Origin: Flavobacterium piscisymbiosum
GTDB taxonomy: Bacteria > Bacteroidota > Bacteroidia > Flavobacteriales > Flavobacteriaceae
NCBI RefSeq assembly: GCF_020905295.1
Contig: NZ_JAJJMM010000001.1
Location: 5,394,001-5,458,000 of the forward strand
Reading direction: 5' to 3'
DNA: 64,000 nt
Of this stretch, positions 44,209 to 54,800 are shown piece by piece (position 1 is the first letter of the stretch; each line of letters opens with the position of its first letter). A program made the position numbers and the translations under genes. Under the pieces are notes generated by a model. The model did no database searches and was not told the DNA's origin. It saw only the letters and a list, made by a program, of their open reading frames with translations.

Positions 44209-45105
44209 CTAAATCTTACCGTAATACATTGCTTTTACGATTCCGTCTGAAAGTCCAATTTTTGGAACGTAGATTTGGCGTGCGCCACTCCATTTCATGG
44301 CGTTCAGGTAAATTCTGGTAGCATGGATAATTACGTCGGCACGATCTGAATTCAATCCTAATTCTGCAATTCTTTGTTCGTAAGTCAATGAATTCAAAAA
44401 TGCATATTGCGAATTGATGTAAATGTACGAAAGTGGTTTTTCCTGCTGTTTTCCTGACATTTTAAACAACTTGTTAATGTTTCCTCCGGAACCAATTAAA
44501 GTCACCTCATCGTAATCTGCCGTATTGGTTTTAATCCATTTTTCGATTTCATCCCAAACCACATCATGTACCATATTATTCAATAAACGAACAGTTCCAG
44601 CTTTAAAAGATCTCGAATTGATTAATTTTCCGTCAGAAAACAAAGTAAACTCCGTACTTCCACCGCCCACATCTACAAAAAGATAGGTTTCGTCATTTTT
44701 TAATAAATGATGTAAATCAGTTGAAGCAATAATTGCCGCTTCTTTTTTACCATCAATAATTTCGATTTTTATGTCGGCTTTTTTCTTAATTATAGCCACA
44801 ACTTCTTTGGCATTATATGCTTCACGCATTGCCGAAGTAGCAAATGCCATATAACGTTCTACTTTATGTACTTTCATCAAAAGATTGAATGCTTTCATGG
44901 CATCCACCATTCGATCTATATTTTCTTCTGAAATTTCTCCAACGGTAAAGGCATCTTGTCCCAAACGAATTGGCACACGAACAAGCGAACTTTTATTAAA
45001 TTGTGGTTCTTTGCCATCTTGTTCTACAACATTTGATATTAGAAGCCTCATGGCGTTTGAACCAATATCTATTGCTGCATATTTTTTTATATTAATCATG
45101 CTCAC
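44209..45105 (-). CDS. Ppx/GppA-family phosphatase
   Basis: 298 residues; start ATG 45105 (MSMINIKKYAAIDIGSNAMR). Motifs of the ASKHA-fold exopolyphosphatase family are visible: IDIGSNAMRLLI, MAFATSAMREA, the VDVGGGSTEFTLF phosphate loop and LIGSGGNINKL. Such enzymes cut polyphosphate from the end or remove phosphate from pppGpp. It lacks the C-terminal HD-like domain of E. coli Ppx and GppA. It follows ppk1 by 28 bp, consistent with a polyphosphate role. Confidence 0.9.
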   Translation of the reverse strand: MSMINIKKYAAIDIGSNAMRLLISNVVEQDGKEPQFNKSSLVRVPIRLGQDAFTVGEISEENIDRMVDAMKAFNLLMKVHKVERYMAFATSAMREAYNAKEVVAIIKKKADIKIEIIDGKKEAAIIASTDLHHLLKNDETYLFVDVGGGSTEFTLFSDGKLINSRSFKAGTVRLLNNMVHDVVWDEIEKWIKTNTADYDEVTLIGSGGNINKLFKMSGKQQEKPLSYIYINSQYAFLNSLTYEQRIAELGLNSDRADVIIHATRIYLNAMKWSGARQIYVPKIGLSDGIVKAMYYGKI

Positions 45106-45133
45106 TTATGATTTGAAAATTATTCTTTTATTA

Positions 45134-47215
45134 TTAATTTATTTTTTGAGGAACTTGCTCTAACGCTGATACTTTGTTTTGATAATATTTATAGGTTTCA
45201 AGTTGCGCTCTAAAAGGGGCATGATGATTTCGAGGTTTGTATTTATTATCTAATTTATAGGAATGGTATCTTACTTTGACATTCCCTTTCCATGCAATAT
45301 TAAAATTATCTATTAATTCTTTCTTTATTTCAAGATCATAAATCGGACAGGTTACTTCGACTCTTCCGTCAAGATTACGGGTCATAAAATCTGCTGATGA
45401 AATATAAACTTCGGTCAAACCGGCATTCCCGAAAATATAAACCCTTGAATGTTCCAGGTAATTATCGACAATACTTATGGCTTCTATGTTTTCGCTCATT
45501 CCGGGAATTCCAGGAATTAGTGAGCAAATACCTCTTACCTGAAGCTGGATTTTTACTCCGGCATTACTGGCTTCGTATAATTTATCGATCATTTTAAAAT
45601 CAGATAAACTATTCATTTTTAACTTAATATGCGTTTTTCTACCGGCTAAAGCGTGCAGAATTTCGCGATCTATTAGCTTAATAAATTTCGTTCTTGTATA
45701 ATGTGGCGATACAATTAAATGTTTGTATCTGTGCACTCTGTAATTGATATCGAAAAATTCGAATATTTTAGAGATGTCTTTCAAAATTCCCTGATGACAG
45801 GTAAAAAGGGTAACATCTGTATAAATTTTAGCTGTTGACTCGTTGAAATTTCCTGTAGAGATAAATCCGTAACGACGTGATTTACCTTCTTCAGTTCTTT
45901 CGATTACACAAATTTTGCTGTGTACTTTAAGGCCTTTAATTCCAAAAATAAGTTCGATTCCTTCGGTTTGCATTTGCTCTGCATACGAAATATTCGAAGC
46001 TTCATCAAAACGTGCCTGAAGTTCGATTTGTACCGTTACTTTTTTACCATTTTTTGCAGCATTTATCAATGAACTGATTATTTGCGAATTTTTAGCCAAA
46101 CGATACAATGTAATTTTTATGCTGGTTACTTTTGGGTCTAAAGCTGCTTCACGCAAAAACTTGGTTAAATACGAAAATGACTGATATGGAGCATGTAACA
46201 GATAATCTTTTTTGCTTATTTTTTCGAGCATACTTCCTCCCAAACTTAGTCCAGGAATTGGCAATGGTTCATTGGGTTTATAAAGTAAATCGTATCTTCC
46301 TAAATTAGGGAAACTCATATAATCACGACGATTATGATATCTTCCTCCGGGAATAATACTATCTGTTTCTACAATTTTCATTTTATCTAAAAAGAAATGC
46401 AGCGTATCTTCTTCGATTAAATTATCATAAATAAAACGAACAGGCTCCCCTATTCTTCTGTCTTTTACCGATGTTGCAATTTTTTCGAGCATACTTTTAC
46501 TCAAATCGCTATCGATATCTAACTGAGCGTCACGGGTAATTTTGATCATGTGTGCAGAAACACTTTTATAATCAAAAATATTAAAGATGTTTTTTAGGTT
46601 GTATCTAATTACATCATCGATAAGAATAACGTAATGTTTATCATCGTGAGAAGGCAATACAACAAATCTGTTGATTGTTTTCGGGATTTCGATAACAGCA
46701 TAACGAACCTCATCGTTTGTATTCATTTCTAAACGAACAGCCAAATACCCCAATGTATCTTTAAGAATTGGGAATTCTGCTAAATCATTTAAAATAATGG
46801 TTACTAATTCAGGACTCAATCTTTGATCAAAAAAGTCTTTTAAAAAACATGCCTGATCCGGTGTTATTTCATCTTCATTAATAATTAAAATATTTTCGGC
46901 TTCCAGTTCTGTTTCGATATTACCTAATATACGTAAACTTTCAGATTGTTGCTGAATTACAATTTCGGTAATATCTTTAATTAACTGATGTGCAGACACT
47001 CCGCCTAAATATTTTTCTCCAGAAATTCCGGAAAGGCTTAATCTACGAATTGCGGCATAACGAACCCTGAAAAATTCATCTAAATTGTTCGAAAAAATTC
47101 CAACAAAACGCAGCCTGTCTAAAAGCGGAACCGTATTATCTGCGGCTTCCTGAAGCACTCTCGCATTAAACGCTAACCAACTTTTTTCTCTATCGATATA
47201 TTTCTGTTCGTACAC
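45134..47215 (-). CDS. ppk1: Polyphosphate kinase 1
   Basis: PPK1 makes inorganic polyphosphate from ATP. 693 residues, normal length. The N-terminal domain holds SWLAFNARVLQEAAD and NNLDEFFRVR. The catalytic domains have KITLYRLAKNSQI, KVHSKICVI (phospho-accepting His near residue 429) and LEHSRVYIFGNAG (second His near 588), plus the final YKYYQNK tail. It sits between sixA (7 bp) and ppx (28 bp), all on the minus strand. Confidence 0.96.
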   Translation of the reverse strand: MYEQKYIDREKSWLAFNARVLQEAADNTVPLLDRLRFVGIFSNNLDEFFRVRYAAIRRLSLSGISGEKYLGGVSAHQLIKDITEIVIQQQSESLRILGNIETELEAENILIINEDEITPDQACFLKDFFDQRLSPELVTIILNDLAEFPILKDTLGYLAVRLEMNTNDEVRYAVIEIPKTINRFVVLPSHDDKHYVILIDDVIRYNLKNIFNIFDYKSVSAHMIKITRDAQLDIDSDLSKSMLEKIATSVKDRRIGEPVRFIYDNLIEEDTLHFFLDKMKIVETDSIIPGGRYHNRRDYMSFPNLGRYDLLYKPNEPLPIPGLSLGGSMLEKISKKDYLLHAPYQSFSYLTKFLREAALDPKVTSIKITLYRLAKNSQIISSLINAAKNGKKVTVQIELQARFDEASNISYAEQMQTEGIELIFGIKGLKVHSKICVIERTEEGKSRRYGFISTGNFNESTAKIYTDVTLFTCHQGILKDISKIFEFFDINYRVHRYKHLIVSPHYTRTKFIKLIDREILHALAGRKTHIKLKMNSLSDFKMIDKLYEASNAGVKIQLQVRGICSLIPGIPGMSENIEAISIVDNYLEHSRVYIFGNAGLTEVYISSADFMTRNLDGRVEVTCPIYDLEIKKELIDNFNIAWKGNVKVRYHSYKLDNKYKPRNHHAPFRAQLETYKYYQNKVSALEQVPQKIN

Positions 47216-47222
47216 TTTATTA

Positions 47223-47708
47223 TTATTTTAAATCTTTGGGGAAAATTGTTTTATGGGTTTTACCTTTATTAATTGAGTTCCAACTTTCTGCATCAAACTG
47301 TAAAGAGACAAAGCCTGAAGTAGGAACATTTTCGATAAAAACATCCCCAAATTTATTAACAAAATTTGTAATAGCCTCGTTATGTCCAAAAAGAATAACG
47401 CTTTCGAAACTATTATCACATGATTTGATAACGTTTTCGAGCTGTTTTTCATCAAAAGTATAAAGATCGTCTTTATAAACGATACTTTCAATAGGATACG
47501 AAATATTTTGGGCAAAAATCAGTGCCGTTTCTGAAGCCCGTGCCGCAGTACTACTCCATATTATATAGGTTTTAGGAAGAAAATTTGAAATATTTGCCGA
47601 TACTTCATGAGCATCCAGGATTCCTTTTTTCATTAGAGGTCTGTCGAAATCTTTTAAAGGAGCTTCCCAGCTTGATTTTGCATGGCGTATTAAAATTAAA
47701 TTTTTCAT
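47223..47708 (-). CDS. sixA: SixA-type phosphohistidine phosphatase
   Basis: 161 residues. The histidine-phosphatase signature is LILIRHAKSSWEAPLKDFDR (RHxK instead of RHG), with TAARASETALIF and the second catalytic His in ILFGHNEAITNFV. SixA removes phosphate from phosphohistidine proteins. It is first in an operon with ppk1 and ppx, so it may act on the phospho-His of PPK1 or on phosphotransfer proteins; that link is inference. Confidence 0.87.
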   Translation of the reverse strand: MKNLILIRHAKSSWEAPLKDFDRPLMKKGILDAHEVSANISNFLPKTYIIWSSTAARASETALIFAQNISYPIESIVYKDDLYTFDEKQLENVIKSCDNSFESVILFGHNEAITNFVNKFGDVFIENVPTSGFVSLQFDAESWNSINKGKTHKTIFPKDLK

Positions 47709-48205
47709 AGGCGGAAGGTTTAAAACCTCTTAGGAGGTTAATAATTTTATTGAACTTCTAATTTACAAAAGAAATATTAAACCTCTTACTTTTTTTATTT
47801 CTGTTAACATTAAAAGCAAATTTTAACAAGAATTAAAGTTTGTTATACGATCTAAAAACATAACGCTACGATAACATCATATTTATAAAAAAGTGCTCTT
47901 CATCTATTAAACCAAACAGTTGGTCGATTGAAGCATATTTATAAAAAATTAACTAAATATCTGATTATTAATCATTTAAAAGTTTTTAAAATTTACGTTT
48001 TTAGTCAAAAAACCAAAAAAAGACTACTTTTTTATTTGTTAGAAATGACAAAAAAAAATGCTTTTTAGAGCATTATTTAACAAAAAAAATACACTTCAAC
48101 GAGTTTTTAGGTTAGTTACGGACAAAAAAAATCAAAATTAAGACCTCTATATAACTTTGATTCTGTTAAAACTTGACAAACACCAAAAACAAAAAACCTA
48201 AGCAT
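47709..48205 (+). promoter_or_regulatory. Gap with adhesin-operon promoter element
   Basis: The gap is very AT-rich. TAACTTTG at 48152-48159 matches the -7 consensus and lies 47 bp before ATG 48206; no TTG is properly placed upstream. A short hairpin, AACCTC-TTAG-GAGGTT (47724-47739), sits in the leader of the sixA operon on the other strand. Several A7-A9 runs occur at 48001-48130. No gene is supported. Confidence 0.4.
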
Positions 48206-48862
48206 ATGATAACTAAAACTACTCTTGAAAAAGCAGCGAAATTTGTTCACAATTGTAAGTTTATTTTTTCTTTCAAAAAAAACATTTTTCAGAAAAACAT
48301 TTTTACTCTACTGTTTTGTTTCATTACAGCTATTGCATTTGCACAATCGGGTTCATGCAATTCAGAAATAACAATTGAAGGAGATAAGGAGCAAAAGTAC
48401 AATGGTTTTGAAACTTCATTTTTACTTCAAATTAAAAACACCGGTACTACTACAGACACTTATCAATTATCTGCAGACAACTTTTCAGGCTTTGTCGAAA
48501 ACCCGGACGGAAGTTCTTCGCAAAATAATGTTTTAATGAGCAATAAACTGCAGCATAAAAACAATTCGGCACTTAATAAGACCATTACACTTGCTGCGGG
48601 AGAGTCTGTAGAATTTTATGTAAAACTCAACTTAACTGACAGTAACAAACTCGACCAATGGAATGGCACTAAGGTGATTGCAACTTCGGGCTCTTGCCCG
48701 GAAAGTAAAAGTCAGGTCATTCTTTACACCTACATCCCTCCTAAAAAAACAAAAGGAATTGGTTTTAATAAATCTTATTTCGATTTAAAAAACGCAATGA
48801 ATTCGAGAGCCGCTTATGTTTTCTTACTACAAAATGTAGTTGCAGTTCGTTTTTTCTCTTAG
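48206..48862 (+). CDS. Small secreted protein of the adhesin operon
   Basis: I use ATG 48206, not TTG 48173, giving 218 residues. After a basic N-terminus there is a signal peptide (IFTLLFCFITAIAFAQ, cleavage near 48). The mature part is a single Ig-like beta domain: SCNSEITIEGDKEQKYNG, FLLQIKNTGTTTDTY, AAGESVEFYVKL and CPESKSQVILYTYIPP, with two Cys that may bond. No sorting domain is seen. It lies 32 bp before the giant adhesin gene, so it is probably co-expressed and may help its assembly. Confidence 0.7.
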   Translation: MITKTTLEKAAKFVHNCKFIFSFKKNIFQKNIFTLLFCFITAIAFAQSGSCNSEITIEGDKEQKYNGFETSFLLQIKNTGTTTDTYQLSADNFSGFVENPDGSSSQNNVLMSNKLQHKNNSALNKTITLAAGESVEFYVKLNLTDSNKLDQWNGTKVIATSGSCPESKSQVILYTYIPPKKTKGIGFNKSYFDLKNAMNSRAAYVFLLQNVVAVRFFS

Positions 48863-48894
48863 CATAACCATCACATCAATATTAAATTTTTAAT

Positions 48895-51800
48895 ATGGAA
48901 AACTTTACTTTTAAAATCAGAATAAAAATCCTTCTAAGTTTTATATTAAGTTCTTTGTTCATGAATGTTTATGGCGGAGAAGGTACAAAACAAACCACAC
49001 CGGATGTTAATCATCGAGCTTCTCTTTGTATCAACAACAATGAGTATGGTAATTTTGCCAGATACGGTTCTACTAATGAACAACGTTTATACATTAGGAT
49101 TCAAAACCCCAATAGTGAAAAAGTATATCTGGGTTTTAGTAAAGCCAGAAGATCTGCTCCTGATAATAGCAATTCAGAGGTTGATTCTAAATTTAGAATT
49201 TTAGATCCTAACGGCAATGTTGTATTTGGAAGTTATAATTTAACTACTTCATCATCAAATATAACTGGTACAGAAGCTCAAAAACTTTCAAGAGCTCAAA
49301 ACGGACCAAATGGAATTAATGGTATTACTACAACTGGTTATGTTCCTATTGTCTTTGATCCAACTGGTTTACCTGCCGGTGATTATTATATTGAATTTGA
49401 AACCAATAATAATAGTTATACAGAACTTTATTATAATTATTATGACATTACAGTTGCTAATAATTCTACTAAAAATTCTATTTCAGGACGTCTTTATTCT
49501 AAACGTTGGGCTCTTGCAATGGATGATGTTAGTACTGACTTCAATGGCGCTTTCTTTGTTTTTGCGCCAGATAACGGCTCTACAACGGGAGCTATTACAC
49601 AAAATGGTTTTGTAAATAAAATTAATTTTAATGGTGCAGGTTTTAGACCTTGGTACTTTAATGTGGCGTTTAATAATACTGGAGCAGGAAGCACAGGAAA
49701 TACAGCTAATGATCAAAAAAGTGTATGGAATGCAGCTAACGCAACTAAAATGAGTCCGAAGTATGAGGTCTTTCTTAATGATCCTGATATTAACGTCTGG
49801 AAAAACGGAACGTATAACGGAAACATACAAATAAACGGAATTACCAATTGTGGTATTGGAGAAAGTAATATTAATATTAGTGTTTTTAAAAGCGGAACAA
49901 TTGATATACTTCTTGATTTTAATAATGGTGACGGAATTTATACTCCAGGTACAAAAGATGTACTAACTACTCAAAGTGTAACAGGTTCCGGAGCTCCACC
50001 ATATGCTGTTAGTGTTCCCTGGAATGGAAAAGACGGATTGGGAAATACTATAGCGCAGGGTACGTCGATACCTATCGTAGTCTCTTTTGGACAGGCTGCA
50101 TTTCATTTTCCGATGTATGATATAGAAGAAAATCAAAATGGTTTTTCTTGTACAACTGTAAGGCCGGCTGCTCCATCAGGATATGTTCTAAAACTTTACT
50201 GGGATGATAGTAACATTACTTATACAGGAGGTGTTTTTAGCAGCAAAATAAACCTTACCGGTTGTACTCCTAATAACGTTCCTCCCGGTAATTGCCATAC
50301 CTGGAATAATTTCAATAGTAATAATAATGGTAGTCCTCAGTACGGGAATTTAAATACCATCAATACATGGTGGTATGCCAATCGGGATTTTGTAACCTCT
50401 AATATTACTTTGCCTCCATTTTACACTGTCGCATTAGGGCCAAAAACGAATGTGACCTGTTTTGGCGGAAACGATGGTAAAATTCAGGTAAATGTTACCA
50501 ACGGAACTGCACCGTTTACTTATTATATTAATGGAGAAACAACTCCAAATACTTTACAAGCTCTAATTGCCGGAACCTACAATATAAAAGTAGTGGATGC
50601 CAATGGTTGTTCTGCCAATATTAACGGAGTAGTTATTACGCAACCAACTGCAGCTTTAGCACTTGCGGCTTCTTCTAAAACGGATGTTATCTGTTATGGA
50701 AAAAGTACAGGAAGTGTGAATGCCGGCGCAATAAGCAATTCAATTGGAACTGTTACTTATTCGTGGAAAAATGCTTCGAATGTTTCGGTGGGAACTACGG
50801 CTTCTGTTTCGAATCTTCCGGCGGGAACTTATACTTTGACTGTTACTGATAATTGTTCAACTCAAACAAACTCGGTTATTATCGGACAACCTACTGCAGC
50901 TTTAACGCTTGCGCCTTCTTCTAAAACTGATGTTACTTGTTTTGGGTTTAGTACCGGATCTGTAACTGCGGGTTTAGTTACTAATTCTGTTGGAACGGTT
51001 ACTTATAATTGGAAAAACGCTTCAAACGTTTCGGTGGGGGCTACAGCTTCGGTTTCGAATCTTCCGGCGGGAACTTATACTTTGACTGTTACTGATAATT
51101 GTTCGACTCAAACTAATTCAGTTATTATCGGACAACCAAGTGCAGCTTTAGCCCTTGCAGCTTCTTCTAAAACTGATGTTACTTGTTTTGGGTTTAGTAC
51201 AGGATCTGTAACTGCTGGTACAGTAACCAATAATGTTGGAACTGTAAATTATGTTTGGAAAAATGCTTTGAATGTATCTGTTGGAACTACGGCTTCAGTT
51301 TCGAATCTTCCGGCGGGAACTTATACTTTGACTGTTACTGATAACTGTTCGACTCAAACTAATTCAGTTACAATATCACAACCAAGTGCGGCTTTAGCCC
51401 TTGCGGCATCTTCAAAAACAGATGTTACTTGTTTTGGGTTTAGTACAGGATCTGTAACTGCTGGTACAGTAACCAATAATGTTGGAACTGTAAATTATGT
51501 TTGGAAAAATGCTTTAAACGTTTCGGTAGGAACTACGGCTTCTGTTACGAATCTTCCGGCAGGAACTTATACTTTGACTGTTACTGATAATTGTTCGACT
51601 CAAACCAATTCAGTTATTATCGGACAACCTACTGCGGCTTTAGCCCTTGCGGCATCTTCAAAAACTGATGTTAGTTGTTTTGGTTTTAGTACCGGATCTG
51701 TAACTGCTGGTTTAGTTACTAATTCTGTTGGAACTGTAAATTATGTTTGGAAAAATGCTTCGAATGTTTCAGTAGGAACTACAGCTTCTGTTTCGAATCT

Positions 51801-54800
51801 TCCGGCGGGAACTTATACTTTGACTGTTACTGATAATTGTTCGACTCAAACAAACTCGGTTATTATCGGACAACCTACTGCAGCTTTAGCGCTTGCGGCA
51901 TCTTCAAAAACAGATGTTACTTGTTTTGGGTTTAGTACCGGATCTGTAACTGCGGGTTTAGTTACTAATTCTGTTGGAACTGTAAATTATGTTTGGAAAA
52001 ATGCTTTGAATGTTTCAGTTGGAACTACGGCTTCTGTTTCGAATCTTCCGGCGGGAACTTATACTTTGACTGTTACTGATAATTGTTCGACTCAAACTAA
52101 TACGGTTACAATATCACAACCAAGTGCAGCTTTAGCCCTTACAGCTTCTTCTAAAACGGATGTTACTTGTTTTGGGTTTAGCACTGGATCTGTAACTGCT
52201 GGTACAGTAACCAATAATGTTGGAACTGTAAATTATGTTTGGAAAAATGCTTTAAACGTTTCGGTAGGAAATACGGCTTCTGTTACGAATCTTCCGGCAG
52301 GAACTTATACTTTAACTGTTACTGATAATTGTTCGACTCAAACTAATACGGTTACAATATCACAACCAGGTGCGGCTTTAGCGCTTGCAGCTTCTTCTAA
52401 AACTGATGTTAGTTGTTTTGGTTTTAGTACCGGATCTGTAACTGCGGGTTTAGTTACTAATTCTGTTGGAACTGTAAATTATGTTTGGAAAAATGCTTTG
52501 AATGTTTCAGTAGGAACTACAGCTTCTGTTTCGAATCTTCCGGCAGGAACTTATACTTTGACTGTTACTGATAATTGTTCAACTCAAACAAACTCTGTTA
52601 TTATCGGACAACCAAGTGCGGCTTTAGCCCTTGCAGCTTCTTCTAAAACTGATGTTACTTGTTTTGGGTTTAGCACTGGATCTGTAACTGCTGGTTTAGT
52701 TACTAATTCTGTTGGAACTGTAAATTATGTTTGGAAAAATGCTTTAAACGTTTCGGTAGGAAATACGGCTTCTGTTACGAATCTTCCGGCAGGAACTTAT
52801 ACTTTGACTGTTACTGATAATTGTTCGACTCAAACCAATTCAGTTATTATCGGACAACCTACTGCAGCTTTAGCCCTTGCGGCATCTTCAAAAACAGATG
52901 TTACTTGTTTTGGGTTTAGTACCGGATCTGTAACTGCGGGTTTAGTTACTAATTCTGTTGGAACTGTAAATTATGTTTGGAAAAATGCTTTAAACGTTTC
53001 GGTGGGAACTACGGCTTCTGTTTCGAATCTTCCGGCAGGAACTTATACTTTGACTGTTACTGATAATTGTTCAACTCAAACTAATACGGTTACAATATCA
53101 CAACCAAGTGCAGCTTTAGCGCTTGCAGCTTCTTCTAAAACTGATGTTACTTGTTTTGGGTTTAGTACAGGATCTGTAACTGCTGGTACAGTAACCAATA
53201 ATGTTGGAACGGTTACTTATAATTGGAAAAATGCTTTGAATGTTTCGGTGGGAACTACGGCTTCTGTTTCGAACCTTCCGGCGGGAACTTATACTTTAAC
53301 TGTTACTGATAATTGTTCGACTCAAACCAATTCAGTTATTATCGGACAACCTACTGCGGCTTTAGCCCTTGCGGCATCTTCAAAAACAGATGTTACTTGT
53401 TTTGGGTTTAGCACTGGATCTGTAACTGCGGGTTTAGTTACTAATTCTGTTGGAACTGTAAATTATGTTTGGAAAAATGCTTTAAACGTTTCGGTGGGAA
53501 CTACGGCTTCTGTTTCGAATCTTCCGGCAGGAACTTATACTTTGACTGTTACTGATAATTGTTCAACTCAAACTAATACGGTTACAATATCACAACCAAG
53601 TGCAGCTTTAGCGCTTGCAGCTTCTTCTAAAACTGATGTTACTTGTTTTGGGTTTAGTACAGGATCTGTAACTGCTGGTACAGTAACCAATAATGTTGGA
53701 ACGGTTACTTATAATTGGAAAAATGCTTTGAATGTTTCGGTGGGAACTACGGCTTCTGTTTCGAACCTTCCGGCGGGAACTTATACTTTAACTGTTACTG
53801 ATAATTGTTCGACTCAAACCAATTCAGTTATTATCGGACAACCTACTGCGGCTTTAGCCCTTGCGGCATCTTCAAAAACAGATGTTACTTGTTTTGGGTT
53901 TAGCACTGGATCTGTAACTGCGGGTTTAGTTACTAATTCTGTTGGAACTGTAAATTATGTTTGGAAAAATGCTTTAAACGTTTCGGTGGGAACTACGGCT
54001 TCTGTTTCGAATCTTCCGGCAGGAACTTATACTTTGACTGTTACTGATAATTGTTCAACTCAAACTAATACGGTTACAATATCACAACCAAGTGCAGCTT
54101 TAGCGCTTGCAGCTTCTTCTAAAACTGATGTTACTTGTTTTGGGTTTAGTACAGGATCTGTAACTGCTGGTACAGTAACCAATAATGTTGGAACGGTTAC
54201 TTATAATTGGAAAAATGCTTTGAATGTTTCGGTGGGAACTACGGCTTCTGTTTCGAACCTTCCGGCGGGAACTTATACTTTAACTGTTACTGATAATTGT
54301 TCGACTCAAACTAATTCAGTTATTATCGGACAACCAAGTGCAGCTTTAGCCCTTGCAGCTTCTTCTAAAACTGATGTTACTTGTTTTGGGTTTAGCACTG
54401 GATCTGTAACTGCGGGTTTAGTTACTAATTCTGTTGGAACTGTAAATTATGTTTGGAAAAATGCTTTAAACGTTTCGGTGGGAACTACGGCTTCTGTTTC
54501 GAATCTTCCGGCAGGAACTTATACTTTGACTGTTACTGATAATTGTTCAACTCAAACTAATACGGTTACAATATCACAACCAAGTGCAGCTTTAGCGCTT
54601 GCAGCTTCTTCTAAAACTGATGTTACTTGTTTTGGGTTTAGTACAGGATCTGTAACTGCTGGTACAGTAACCAATAATGTTGGAACGGTTACTTATAATT
54701 GGAAAAATGCTTTGAATGTTTCGGTGGGAACTACGGCTTCTGTTTCGAACCTTCCGGCGGGAACTTATACTTTAACTGTTACTGATAATTGTTCGACTCA

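Noticed and set aside
49310..49615. Plus-strand 101-residue hydrophobic frame inside the adhesin N-terminus
   Set aside because: Out-of-frame shadow; its Ile/Leu richness comes from AT-rich codons.
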